From: CAYLLN01 sp964384375
GTDB lineage: Bacteria; Planctomycetota; Planctomycetia; Pirellulales; Pirellulaceae
Length of the DNA stretch: 64,000 bases
NCBI GenBank assembly: GCA_964384375.1
Contig: CAYLLN010000024.1
Span: forward strand, 19,584-83,583
Direction of reading: 5' to 3'
The number at the start of each line of letters is the position of its first letter. The first letter of the stretch is position 1. The position numbers and the translations under genes were made by a program. This document shows positions 8,685-16,154 of this stretch, in pieces. The notes under the pieces are model-generated. The model was not told the DNA's origin. It searched no databases and worked only from the letters and a program-made list of their open reading frames with translations.

Positions 8685-9782
8685 ATGACCAAGAAGAAGA
8701 ACTCCGGCGGCGGTTCGACCAATTCGGTCCAGAAGGAACTTCAGCGGCTGGATCGCGATCTCTTGCGGCTCTTGTCTGATCGGGCGCGAGCCAGCCAGAA
8801 GCTGGCGAAGCTGCGGCAGAACGGCGGCGGGCCGCTCTATGATTTGACCGAGGAACAGACGGCACTTGGCGATCTCGTCACGCAGAACAAAGGTCCGCTC
8901 GACGAACGGGCGATTCGCTCGATCTATCGCGAGGTGCTTGGAGCGGTTCGCACGCTCGTCAAGCCGGTGCGGGTCGCCTACCTCGGGCCGAAATACAGCT
9001 TCAGCCACCTGGCCGCGATGGATCGTTTTGGCGATGGCCCCGATCTGACCCCGGTGGCGACGATCAAAGCGGTGTTCGAGTCGCTCCACTTCGGCCAGGC
9101 CGACTACGGCATGGTGCCGATCGAGAATTCGACCGACGGACGGATCGTTGATACGCTCGATATGTTCGCCCGCCTGCCGACGCGAATCACCGGTGAGGTG
9201 CAACTGGCGATCCATCACTTCCTGCTCGGCAAATGCCCGCGCGGCGAAGTGACCGAGGTTTATAGCAAGCCGCAGGCTCTTTCGCAGTGCCGCGAGTGGC
9301 TGGCAAAAAATCTGCCGCAGGCGAAACAGGTGGAGATGACGAGCACCGCGGTCGCGGCGCAGATCGCTGCCGACAAGCCGGGCGCAGCGGCCATCGCCAG
9401 CCAGGAAGCGGGCCTGCACTACGGCCTGGCGGTGATCGACGCGAGCATCGAAGACAATCGCAACAACGTCACGCGCTTTGCCGTCATCGGCGGGCAGGAA
9501 CCGCACCGCACGGGGCGCGACAAAACGGCCTTGATGTTCGAGATCGCCCACAAGCCGGGTTCGCTGGCCGATGCGATGCTCGTTTTCAAGCGCGGCCGGC
9601 TGAATCTAACGTGGATCGAGTCGTTCCCGATGCCAAACTCGAAGAACGAGTATTTGTTCTTTGTCGAGCTCGAAGGGCACCAGGCCGATTCGCGCGTGAA
9701 GAAGGCCTTGCAAGCGCTGGCTCGCAAAACGGCGCGGCTGGAGATCCTCGGCAGCTATCCACGGAGCGAGCCAGTGGGGTAG
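8685..9782 (+). CDS. pheA: Chorismate mutase / prephenate dehydratase (P-protein)
   Basis: 365 residues from the ATG at 8685, followed by a short lysine-rich lead. An AroQ-type chorismate mutase helix region (about 15-90: LQRLDRDLLRLLSDRARASQKLAKLR) is followed by prephenate dehydratase (about 92-285), with VAYLGPKYSFSHLAA at its start, YGMVPIENSTDGRI, and the catalytic NNVTRF. An ACT domain (HKPGSLADAM ... ) ends the protein. It makes phenylpyruvate from chorismate for phenylalanine synthesis. In the ACT domain the usual ESRP of the phenylalanine-binding site reads ESFP here. The gene converges with a ferredoxin gene 34 bp further on; no terminator hairpin is obvious between them. Confidence 0.95.
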   Translation: MTKKKNSGGGSTNSVQKELQRLDRDLLRLLSDRARASQKLAKLRQNGGGPLYDLTEEQTALGDLVTQNKGPLDERAIRSIYREVLGAVRTLVKPVRVAYLGPKYSFSHLAAMDRFGDGPDLTPVATIKAVFESLHFGQADYGMVPIENSTDGRIVDTLDMFARLPTRITGEVQLAIHHFLLGKCPRGEVTEVYSKPQALSQCREWLAKNLPQAKQVEMTSTAVAAQIAADKPGAAAIASQEAGLHYGLAVIDASIEDNRNNVTRFAVIGGQEPHRTGRDKTALMFEIAHKPGSLADAMLVFKRGRLNLTWIESFPMPNSKNEYLFFVELEGHQADSRVKKALQALARKTARLEILGSYPRSEPVG

Positions 9783-9816
9783 CCGCGTTCGCAAGTTGTG
9801 GGATTGCCGAACGGAA

Positions 9817-10209
9817 CTATCCGGCTGCCTTCAACTCCGCCAAATGCTGGGCGGTTCCTACGAGGCGGTCCCAATTGGCCTGAATGTACTCCGGCGGGCC
9901 GCCAATCTGGGCGACGTACTGCGCGACGTGCTCCGTCGGCACCATCTCGATGGCATTCCACGGGCAGACGGTCAGCTCGTAGGGGTTCGTCTTTTTCTGC
10001 GGGATGTGGACGCACACTTCGCAGCCGACGCACCGCTCGATGTCGATCTCGCACCAGGCCTGATTCCCCTTCACGCCGTGGTTCATTTCCTTCAGCGAGA
10101 TGCAATCGACGGGGCAAACCTCGAGGCACGACTCACAGCCGGTGCAATTGTCGGCATTGATGACCGCCAATTCCTTGGGGAGCTTTTTGCGGGGACCGGC
10201 TTTGGCCAT
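9817..10209 (-). CDS. Ferredoxin-like protein with two [4Fe-4S] motifs
   Basis: 130 residues, cytoplasmic. The first cluster motif is canonical: C22-x2-C25-x2-C28-x3-C32-P. The second has three normally spaced cysteines (C60, C63, C66) but the fourth, C82-P, comes 15 residues later instead of three, with the insert HIPQKKTNPYELT. An additional Cys lies at 36 and at 53. The C-terminal 40 residues carry a helix rather than a cluster. It is likely an electron carrier for an oxidoreductase encoded elsewhere. It is divergent from the MFS gene across a 238-bp intergenic region. Confidence 0.88.
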   Translation of the reverse strand: MAKAGPRKKLPKELAVINADNCTGCESCLEVCPVDCISLKEMNHGVKGNQAWCEIDIERCVGCEVCVHIPQKKTNPYELTVCPWNAIEMVPTEHVAQYVAQIGGPPEYIQANWDRLVGTAQHLAELKAAG

Positions 10210-10447
10210 GATCGGAAGTCCGTGCTAGGCAAGGCTTTGCAGAGGGGCGGCGCGACAATGCGGCCCCAGCCGTGATTTTTTTCACAAGCTGCTTCTGGAT
10301 TATACGTCCTTCGCTGGCCGTCGCCAATCGGCACGGGAACGACCAAAGCGTTCGAGGGACTGACGGCAGGAAATTCGCCAAAGGTTGCGACCGCCTGCTA
10401 TCGCACGTAAACTGCGGGCCAGTTTCAACTTGCGAAAGGAAGGCGGA

Positions 10448-11977
10448 ATGCACGGTTTCGAGGAAGCAGGTCCGGGGCTCCCCGACGACCCCAACGACAA
10501 GCGGCCGTGGTACAAGCTGCTCACGCGCTATCACTGGTTCGTGCTCATCGTCGCGGCTTTGGGGTGGCTGTTCGACTGCCTCGATCAGCAGTTGTTCATT
10601 CTGGCCCGGCCTGCGGCGATGAAGGAACTGATTCCGGGAACTCCGGACATCGATGCGACAAAGTTGGCGAAGATCCGCAGCGACGCCGGCGATGTCGCCA
10701 CCTCCGTTTTCATTGCCGGTTGGGCAACCGGTGGGCTGATCTTCGGCATGCTTGGCGACCGGATTGGCCGAGCCAAGACGATGATCCTCACAATTCTGAT
10801 TTACTCAGCATGTACGGGGCTCAGTGCGCTTTCCGTGTCCGTGTACGACTTCGCGCTATATCGTTTTCTCACCGGCTTAGGAGTCGGCGGTGAATTCGCG
10901 GTTGGCGTCGCCTTGGTCGCCGAAGTAATGCCCTCGCGCGCGCGAACGTATGCACTTTCTCTGCTACAGGCGCTTTCGGCATTCGGCAACATCAGTGCCG
11001 CGTTCATCAACATGGGCCTCGGCCTGGCAGAAGGTGAAGGACTGGTGCAAAGTCCTTGGCGCGTAATGTTTGTCATCGGGGCATTACCGGCTTTGCTCGC
11101 GCTTGTGATTCGGCGCAATCTCAAGGAGCCGGAGCGTTGGCAGCAGGCTTCGCACGATGGTGCCGTGACCAAGCAGCTTGGTTCTTACCGGGAATTGTTT
11201 GCAGACCCTCGTTGGCGAAAACACGCCTTGCTCGGTCTCGTGCTCGCTAGTTCGGGCGTCATTGGCCTGTGGGCCATCGGGTTTTACACGCCCGATCTGT
11301 ATCGCACCGTGCAGAATCGCGAAGTTCCCGAGCGTGTCTTCGCGAGCGCGATTGTCGCTAGCCAGCAGGCTGGCGATACCAATCGCACCGCGGCACTGAA
11401 ACAACTTCAATCGTTGGCCGCGGACAAGAAGGAAATCCCGTCCGACCTGAAGGAACTCAAGGCCGAGATGGACAAGAAGATCAGCGGATCACTCACTTTC
11501 TGGCAGAGTTTTCCCTCAATCGCCCTCAACGTCGGCGCATTCTTTGGAATGTTCGGCTTCGGAGCTGTAGCGCAGCGCATCGGCCGGAAGCCGACCTTTG
11601 TGATCGCGCTCCTAGCCGCGGGAGCGAGTACGGTTGTGACGTTCCTGCTATTGAATTCTCTCTGGCAGGTCTTTGTGCTCGTTCCCATCATGGGCTTTTG
11701 CCAGTTGTCGCTGTTCGCCGGATATGCGATCTACTTTCCTGAGCTATTTCCCACGCGGCTTCGCTCGACGGGGACGAGCTTTTGTTACAACGTCGGGCGA
11801 TTCTTGGCGGCTCTCGGTCCACTCGTCAAGTCGTTCATTACGAATACGTTCTTTGGCCACTTCGATGAAGTGACGCGGTTTCGGTATGCGGGCGTGGCAA
11901 TGTGTGTGGTTTTCCTGCTGGGCCTCTTCGTGCTTCCGTTCCTGCCCGAAACCAAGGGGAAGCCGCTGCCGGAGTAG
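10448..11977 (+). CDS. MFS transporter (sugar/organic-acid type)
   Basis: 509 residues. The ATG at 10448 has a good ribosome binding site (aaaggaaggcgga) and is preferred to the longer open frame. Twelve membrane segments can be followed. The first inter-helix loop has the MFS signature (GMLGDRIGRAKTM) and the second half repeats it (GAVAQRIGRKPTFV). FLTGLGVGGEFAVGVALVAE in helix 4-5 is typical of the sugar/aromatic-acid porter group. A hydrophilic insert of about 60 residues (from NREVPERVFASAI to KKISGSLTF) lies between helices 7 and 8 and is unusually long. The substrate cannot be read from the sequence. Confidence 0.9.
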   Translation: MHGFEEAGPGLPDDPNDKRPWYKLLTRYHWFVLIVAALGWLFDCLDQQLFILARPAAMKELIPGTPDIDATKLAKIRSDAGDVATSVFIAGWATGGLIFGMLGDRIGRAKTMILTILIYSACTGLSALSVSVYDFALYRFLTGLGVGGEFAVGVALVAEVMPSRARTYALSLLQALSAFGNISAAFINMGLGLAEGEGLVQSPWRVMFVIGALPALLALVIRRNLKEPERWQQASHDGAVTKQLGSYRELFADPRWRKHALLGLVLASSGVIGLWAIGFYTPDLYRTVQNREVPERVFASAIVASQQAGDTNRTAALKQLQSLAADKKEIPSDLKELKAEMDKKISGSLTFWQSFPSIALNVGAFFGMFGFGAVAQRIGRKPTFVIALLAAGASTVVTFLLLNSLWQVFVLVPIMGFCQLSLFAGYAIYFPELFPTRLRSTGTSFCYNVGRFLAALGPLVKSFITNTFFGHFDEVTRFRYAGVAMCVVFLLGLFVLPFLPETKGKPLPE

Positions 11978-12000
11978 TTGCAGGTATTCAATCAAACGCA

Positions 12001-12032
12001 CACTCGGCGCGGGCCGTGGCCGACGCCGAGTG
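12001..12032. terminator. Hairpin between convergent genes
   Basis: cactcggcg at 12001-12009 pairs fully with cgccgagtg at 12024-12032, a 9-bp stem with a 14-base loop. It sits between the MFS stop (11977) and the end of the minus-strand gene (12052). No long T-run follows on either strand, so it could be a bidirectional terminator or just a stabilising hairpin. Confidence 0.55.
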
Positions 12033-12051
12033 CGGTTGATTTCGATCGCGG

Positions 12052-12432
12052 CTAGTCGTTCACCGCGACCAGCGATTGTTCGCGAATCCGATCGCGGCGA
12101 TACAGTTCGCTCGCCCGGCGCTGGCGGGCGACGGCTTGCGCCTTCGCCTTCCGCTCCGCCTGCTTGGCTGCCTTCTGTGCCGCGACGACCGCCTGTTGCC
12201 GGGCGTAGGCCGCTTGGACCATCTGCGCCGCCATGACGTCACTGGCCCACGAGCCAGGACCGGTCAGAAGCTGGGCACTGCCGGACGATGTCGTCGTGCC
12301 GGTAGAAGTAGTCGAAGTCGCTGCCTGAGATCCGCCGCCGCCACCACCTCCGCGGCACTGCGCACAAGCATTGTCAGCACAGCACACCACGAGCGCAAGC
12401 GCGCACGCGCCTGCCAAAATCAAAGCCTTCAT
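12052..12432 (-). CDS. Small secreted Ala/Ser/Thr-rich protein with charged C-terminal helix
   Basis: 126 residues from the ATG at 12432, which has an excellent ribosome binding site on its strand (gaggaggcttctc). A signal peptide with a Cys-rich end (VVCCADNACAQC) leads to a Gly run (residues 27-33), a Thr/Ser linker and then a long helix rich in Ala, Gln, Arg and Lys (VVAAQKAAKQAERKAKAQAV). No family is recognised. The cysteines at the signal-peptide end do not form a clean lipobox. Probably a periplasmic or envelope-associated protein. Confidence 0.75.
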   Translation of the reverse strand: MKALILAGACALALVVCCADNACAQCRGGGGGGGSQAATSTTSTGTTTSSGSAQLLTGPGSWASDVMAAQMVQAAYARQQAVVAAQKAAKQAERKAKAQAVARQRRASELYRRDRIREQSLVAVND

Positions 12433-12672
12433 GAGAAGCCTCCTCACGCGCGTGCCTTTGATAGCACACGCGGTTCCGCGAGCCATGCCCCTGACTTCCG
12501 GATGAATCCGGTGCGGACCCGGGCCGAGAGTTCGGCCAACCAAGAGACAACGTGATTAGATGCGTCCCTATTGCAGAAGTCCAATGCGGCGATGCGCATT
12601 CTTCAATTACTAAAAGGTCGCGCTCGCCTCCGCCTTACGACAAAACGCTTCTTTCTGTCCCCTGTCTCCTCA

Positions 12673-12696
12673 GTGGGCTCACGCCCACCGCTCGCC
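12673..12696 (+). repeat. Short palindromic repeat with cgctcgcc tail
   Basis: gtgggc (12673-12678), loop tcac, gcccac (12683-12688), then cgctcgcc. The layout is the same as at 14146-14170, where the arms are gggaggc/gcctccc around the same tcac loop and the same gctcgcc tail. Arms differ but compensate, which points to a repeat family kept as a hairpin. Confidence 0.7.
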
Positions 12697-12710
12697 TCCC
12701 CGCTGTCTCC

Positions 12711-12751
12711 TCAAAAAGAAAGGCCCGGTCCTCCAGGCGGAGGACCGGGCC
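12711..12751 (-). terminator. Intrinsic terminator, 13-bp stem
   Basis: ggcccggtcctcc (12722-12734 on the plus strand) pairs with ggaggaccgggcc (12739-12751) with a four-base loop. On the minus strand the stem is followed directly by tttcttttt, so it is a classical Rho-independent terminator for minus-strand transcription. It ends the candidate small RNA, well before the gene that begins at 12432. Confidence 0.8.
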
Positions 12752-12822
12752 CCAGGTAGCTCGTCAACGATCGGTGATCTGTGACGAGGGGTTTGGTGGC
12801 TGCCTAAGCAGCCCGCCGGCTG

Positions 12823-12861
12823 TCAGCAGGCGCCACCTCGGCTGGTACAGACAAAACTCAC
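12823..12861 (-). CDS. Possible 12-residue leader-type ORF
   Basis: A GTG start at 12861 lies six bases after ggaggt and opens MSFVCTSRGGAC followed by TGA. The ribosome binding site is one of the strongest in the window, while the peptide is very short. A second frame (TTG start a few bases downstream) would give MSVPAEVAPADSRRAA. Which frame is translated, if any, cannot be decided from one sequence. Confidence 0.3.
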   Translation of the reverse strand: MSFVCTSRGGAC

Positions 12862-13109
12862 TAGACCACCTCCTTTCCAACTAGAGTGACCCCGGTTCGG
12901 CCGCGATGCCGTAAGATGCGGCCTACTACGAGCTTGCTAGTCCCGTCGCGCCGCGGAGCGCGACACGTCTATGCTTATGATTGATCCCCACGGCATGAAA
13001 ATCAAGAGCGAAATCGTGGCAAGAGGTTCGCGCGAGAATTCGCAGCATCTGGGTCGTAGTTGCTGTCAGCCGGCACTTTGGCGATGTTGAAACGCATCAC
13101 AGCGGGCAT

Positions 13110-13136
13110 AAGTCCCGCCGGGCCGGAGGCACCTAC
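13110..13136. repeat. Interspersed repeat, copy of the unit at 47041
   Basis: Starts aagtcccgccgggccgg and ends cctac, like the 27-bp unit at 47041-47067, with two or three differences in the right arm. It supplies the stop codon (13133-13135 on the minus strand) of the proline-rich gene. Confidence 0.7.
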
Positions 13137-13915
13137 CGTCCCGGCATCCCCTTCAGGGGGACGATGTTTTTCGGCGGGCGCGGCGTTGATTTGGGGATCG
13201 TGTTCCGCGGAGGGAGCGTCGTTGCCGGCGGGTCCATCGGCAGTTGCACCTCGGGCGCCAGCTCGACAATTGGTGCACCGGCCGGCTTGGGCTCGGGGGG
13301 CGTTGTCGCCTTCGGAGCAGGCTGCACCGGACGCTCGTTGGCGACCGGAGGGAGCTCGTTCATCGGCGGCAGGTTGGCGGGAACCTTGGGGGATGATGGT
13401 TCGACCGGTGTCAGCGGCAGCATGGGTGACGGAACGACCGCGGGCCCCTCTGCTTCCGGCGTGGGGACCGGCATCGGATTGAACTCGGGCGAAGGGGGCG
13501 GCGCGGGCTGCGGCGTCTCGTCGCGGTAATACAAGCCGTCCGCCGGCAGCGGATCGTAGCCCAGATCAAAGCCGATCGGCTGCGACTGGCAATGCACGCA
13601 CGTGGCCGAGTGGCGAGCGCGAGGCATCAGCAGGCTTTCGAGCCAGGCAACGAGCGAGCGGAGCGGCCGAAAGCTCGGCGGCCGTGGCCCGGCAAGCATC
13701 CGTCGGGCCTCGGTCCAGTCGTGCTCGATCGCTGCCCCGCGATACCCTTCCCACGGCCCTGCATTGGGGATCGCGAAGTGTGGCGAGGGAGGCGGCGCGA
13801 AGAGCCGGTCCGTGCAACTGGGCGGAGCATCGGCCAGCACGCTCCGGCCTGCCAGCGCAGCCGCAAGCGCCACCGTCCAAACCGTCACGCGCGCCAAGAG
13901 CGCCACTTGCTTCAT
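13133..13915 (-). CDS. Secreted proline-rich protein
   Basis: 260 residues from the ATG at 13915; the frame stays open to 13987, but the signal peptide (VALLARVTVWTVALAAALAG) is best placed with this start. Residues 30-130 form a small domain with Cys pairs (SCTD; SATCVHCQS). After residue 150 the protein is Pro/Pro-Glu/Pro-Ala rich to the end, which suggests an extended wall- or envelope-spanning region. No known domain. The stop codon lies inside an interspersed repeat, so the original C-terminus may have been altered. Confidence 0.72.
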   Translation of the reverse strand: MKQVALLARVTVWTVALAAALAGRSVLADAPPSCTDRLFAPPPSPHFAIPNAGPWEGYRGAAIEHDWTEARRMLAGPRPPSFRPLRSLVAWLESLLMPRARHSATCVHCQSQPIGFDLGYDPLPADGLYYRDETPQPAPPPSPEFNPMPVPTPEAEGPAVVPSPMLPLTPVEPSSPKVPANLPPMNELPPVANERPVQPAPKATTPPEPKPAGAPIVELAPEVQLPMDPPATTLPPRNTIPKSTPRPPKNIVPLKGMPGR

Positions 13916-14145
13916 TGCCGCTGCCACCCTTCCGCCCGGAACCATGCGATTCTCGTGCAGAATGTATCGTCTCGGAGCAAGCGGCATCCGGCGAATCGTG
14001 ATGCTAGCCGCGACAATCGGCAGGTCCGGTACGACGGGCGCGATGCGACGAACCGGCGCAATGCGGGCAACCGAGCCAGAACGACAGGGCGAGCGGGGTG
14101 CGTAAGCACCCCGATAGTCAGGCGTGGATGCGACGGCAAGTCATC

Positions 14146-14170
14146 GGGAGGCTCACGCCTCCCGCTCGCC
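14146..14170 (+). repeat. Short palindromic repeat at a gene end
   Basis: gggaggc (14146-14152), loop tcac, gcctccc (14157-14163), then gctcgcc to 14170. It is the same design as 12673-12696. The last base is the first base of the stop codon of the minus-strand gene 14170-14835, so it also sits where a terminator would be. Confidence 0.75.
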
Positions 14171-14835
14171 TAATCCTGAAACTCACCCGACCGCTGCCGG
14201 TGCTCTCGGCACAATCGGAAGAATCGGCAGGCGAGCATCAGGGCGGCAGCTCCCGCCACGGCCGACCCGATCCGAGCCCAGTACGATCCGTCGATGATTG
14301 CGACGGCGGCCAGAGCACACGAGAAGACCGACGTGGCCATCGCCGCCACAAACTTCACGCGGGCTTCGACTTTCAGCTCCCTGCAAGCGTGCAGGACGAT
14401 CGCGTTGTTGGCGTTCTGATTGGCCAATTCCCGCAGAGCCGCCATCTGCTCGCGGCGCTCGGGCGCCGGCAGAATCTCGCGCGGCACGGTGATCTTCACC
14501 GATTCCGGTTCGGGAGGTGCGTAGGGAACCGTTGCCGTACCCGACGAACTGCCGGGTGTGGCGGCCGGCTTGTTCCCCGTCATCCGCTCCATGAACTTGC
14601 CGAGGTACGCCTCGAGCGACTCGGCATCTTCTTCCTCCGTGGTCGTCGCTGCCGACTGTGCCGGGTTTGACGAAGCTGCGGACGAAGACGAGCGGGCAAG
14701 TTCCCGCTCGACCACGCCGCTGAGCTTGTCCAGGCCGGTGAAGACCTGCGTCTCGGCATACGACCCGGCCGATCGGCTCGGGCTTGGCGATTCTGCCGGT
14801 TGTTCGGGTGAAGCGGTTTTGAGTTGACGTTCCAT
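14170..14835 (-). CDS. Membrane protein with long hydrophilic N-terminus
   Basis: 221 residues from the ATG at 14835. Residues 1-85 are polar and Ser/Ala/Glu rich with a short helix (YAETQVFTGLDKLSGVVE). A second helix (LEAYLGKFMERMTG) lies at about 80-95. A central segment carries ITVPREILPAPERREQMAALRELANQNA. Two hydrophobic helices near the C-terminus (FVAAMATSVFSCALAAVAII and IGSAVAGAAALMLACRFF) anchor it. The family is seen in planctomycetes without a known role. It is divergent from the Pro-rich membrane gene at 15042 over 206 bp that probably hold both promoters. Confidence 0.72.
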   Translation of the reverse strand: MERQLKTASPEQPAESPSPSRSAGSYAETQVFTGLDKLSGVVERELARSSSSAASSNPAQSAATTTEEEDAESLEAYLGKFMERMTGNKPAATPGSSSGTATVPYAPPEPESVKITVPREILPAPERREQMAALRELANQNANNAIVLHACRELKVEARVKFVAAMATSVFSCALAAVAIIDGSYWARIGSAVAGAAALMLACRFFRLCREHRQRSGEFQD

Positions 14836-15041
14836 AAGTAGTCCCACGGACCAGCGGCACGATGCGATGTTCCAGCCGTTGCCCCAGAGTAAGTAGGTCG
14901 CGGTTGGGGCCGTGTCCAATCGCCGCTGCAAATCGCCAAGCCGACATTGCCGGACCAAATCGTGTTGAGTTTCGCCAGCGCCAACCTACGTTTGTCCAAG
15001 CCGGATGCCCGTCTTCACCCTCACCGCGGCGCGCAGCGACC

Positions 15042-15878
15042 ATGGAAAACGAACGTCAAGAAGAAGAATCGACACGCGACCTGCAACTGACGCGGTGGTG
15101 GGTGCCGGCGATGGCCGCCATGCTGATCGTCAATTTCGGCCTCGTGACGCTGGCGGTCGGCCGGCCGATGAGCACGCGGCCTGCCCCGGTGCCCGTTGCC
15201 GTCACCCTCCCTGTGCCGGCGTCCATTGCACCGCAATTGCTCTTCGATCCGCCGGTGGCCCCGATCGAGCGCGTTGTCATTACGCCCGATGTCGAACTCG
15301 TGCCGACGGAGCCGACGGTTCCAACCCAGCCGACACCGATTGAATCAACGCAGGCCGAGGAATCGAGCGAACCCATGATCCCTGCGGAATCGACTTCCAA
15401 CGTCGATCCGCCGTACTTCGAGGAGCAAGCGACGCCCGTTCCGCCGGTCGTTGCACAACCTGTTGAGTCACAGCCAGCGGAGCAGCCTGCGCCGGAATCA
15501 ACCCCCAGCGATCCAGTGCTACCCGCCGAGCCAGCACCGGCTTCGGAGCCAGCACCAGTGCAACCCGCTCCTGCCGAGCTTCCTCGGAACGAACTGCCCG
15601 CGCTCGTGATCGTGAATCCGCCGCAATCGGGCGGCGCGGTGCATCTCGCGATCGACGGCATCGTGATCACGCTGCTGCCGGGTGAGTATCACCGCGTGAA
15701 TGGCAAGGAGAGCCGCCGGGTGGAATATCATCGCGGCGACGACTTCGACTATGCCGAGCACAATCTGGCCGAAGGGACGCATCAGTTCCAGATCAGCGAT
15801 ACCGGCTGGACGCTTGTTCTTGTCGAGCGCAACAAGGCCAGCCGCCTGATCGAAACGTGCCGACCGATCGCGAAGTAG
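15042..15878 (+). CDS. Single-pass membrane protein with Pro-rich spacer and C-terminal domain
   Basis: 278 residues from the ATG at 15042, which begins with a charged stretch (MENERQEEESTRD). One membrane helix (WWVPAMAAMLIVNFGLVTLAV) is followed by about 140 residues rich in Pro, Glu, Gln and Thr, and then by an 85-residue domain (LVIVNPPQSGGAVHLAIDGIVITLLPGEYHRV ... TLVLVERNKASRLI) that looks beta-rich. The likely layout is a cytoplasmic tail, an anchor, a spacer and a periplasmic domain. The C-terminal domain recurs in planctomycete proteins, function unknown. Confidence 0.75.
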   Translation: MENERQEEESTRDLQLTRWWVPAMAAMLIVNFGLVTLAVGRPMSTRPAPVPVAVTLPVPASIAPQLLFDPPVAPIERVVITPDVELVPTEPTVPTQPTPIESTQAEESSEPMIPAESTSNVDPPYFEEQATPVPPVVAQPVESQPAEQPAPESTPSDPVLPAEPAPASEPAPVQPAPAELPRNELPALVIVNPPQSGGAVHLAIDGIVITLLPGEYHRVNGKESRRVEYHRGDDFDYAEHNLAEGTHQFQISDTGWTLVLVERNKASRLIETCRPIAK

Positions 15879-15908
15879 TCAGTTGGGAACATTCGCGGGG
15901 CCGCTGAA

Positions 15909-16154
15909 TTACTGCCCCCCCCACCAGCTATCGGTGAAGAGCCGATTACGCACCGGCTCGGGCAGCGGCTGCTGATAGTCGCGTGGGCGGCCGCCCACGA
16001 CCTCGGGGCCGGCATCCACATCGGAGTATGGGTCATGCACCGTGGCCCGCAGTCGCTGCTGCTCGATCCGGCCCGGATTCCAGAGATTCCAGCGCGAGCC
16101 GGTGCATCCGCCGGCCAAGAGGGCAAGCGCGATAATGAGGCAGCGGCGGAGCAT
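15909..16154 (-). CDS. Small planctomycete lipoprotein
   Basis: 81 residues from the ATG at 16154 (preceded by aaggatg). The lipobox LLAGGC, with the Cys at residue 18, predicts a lipoprotein. The mature part contains NLWNPGRIEQQRLRATVHDP, then YSDVDAGPEVVGGRPRDYQ and a PEPVRN segment; this combination is known from a conserved planctomycete family annotated only as membrane or secreted protein. The length is typical for that family. It converges with the membrane protein gene ending at 15878. Confidence 0.82.
   Translation of the reverse strand: MLRRCLIIALALLAGGCTGSRWNLWNPGRIEQQRLRATVHDPYSDVDAGPEVVGGRPRDYQQPLPEPVRNRLFTDSWWGGQ

Larger units (their letters stand above)
12711..12876 (-). ncRNA. 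Candidate structured small RNA with strong Shine-Dalgarno, mini-ORF and terminator
   Basis: Read on the minus strand from 12876: an extended Shine-Dalgarno block (aaaggaggtg, 12876-12867), a 12-codon ORF (12861-12823), then a fold in which ggtggc and gccacc arms enclose an inner hairpin ggctgc-ttag-gcagcc. About 45 bases later comes a 13-bp perfect hairpin and a T-rich tract. Everything needed for a short self-contained transcript is present except a promoter I can name: upstream on this strand only weak -10-like sequences are visible. It is not derived from a protein gene that I can recognise. It could be a leader peptide unit, but no gene follows within 270 bp on that strand. Confidence 0.5.
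12433..13109. other. Intergenic stretch with repeats and a candidate structured RNA
   Basis: Between two minus-strand genes. No protein longer than a few tens of residues is convincing. It contains a short palindromic repeat (12673-12696), an intrinsic terminator hairpin and a minus-strand structured RNA candidate (12711-12876), and to the right two further imperfect hairpins: ggccgc/gcggcc ends around 12900-12925 and gtcgcgc/gcgcgac near 12945-12965. Confidence 0.6.

Noticed and set aside
12862..12880. 3' end of a 16S rRNA gene on the plus strand (ccacctcctttcc)
   Set aside because: Only the tail-like stretch is present, no rRNA body precedes it; it is better explained as a Shine-Dalgarno on the minus strand.
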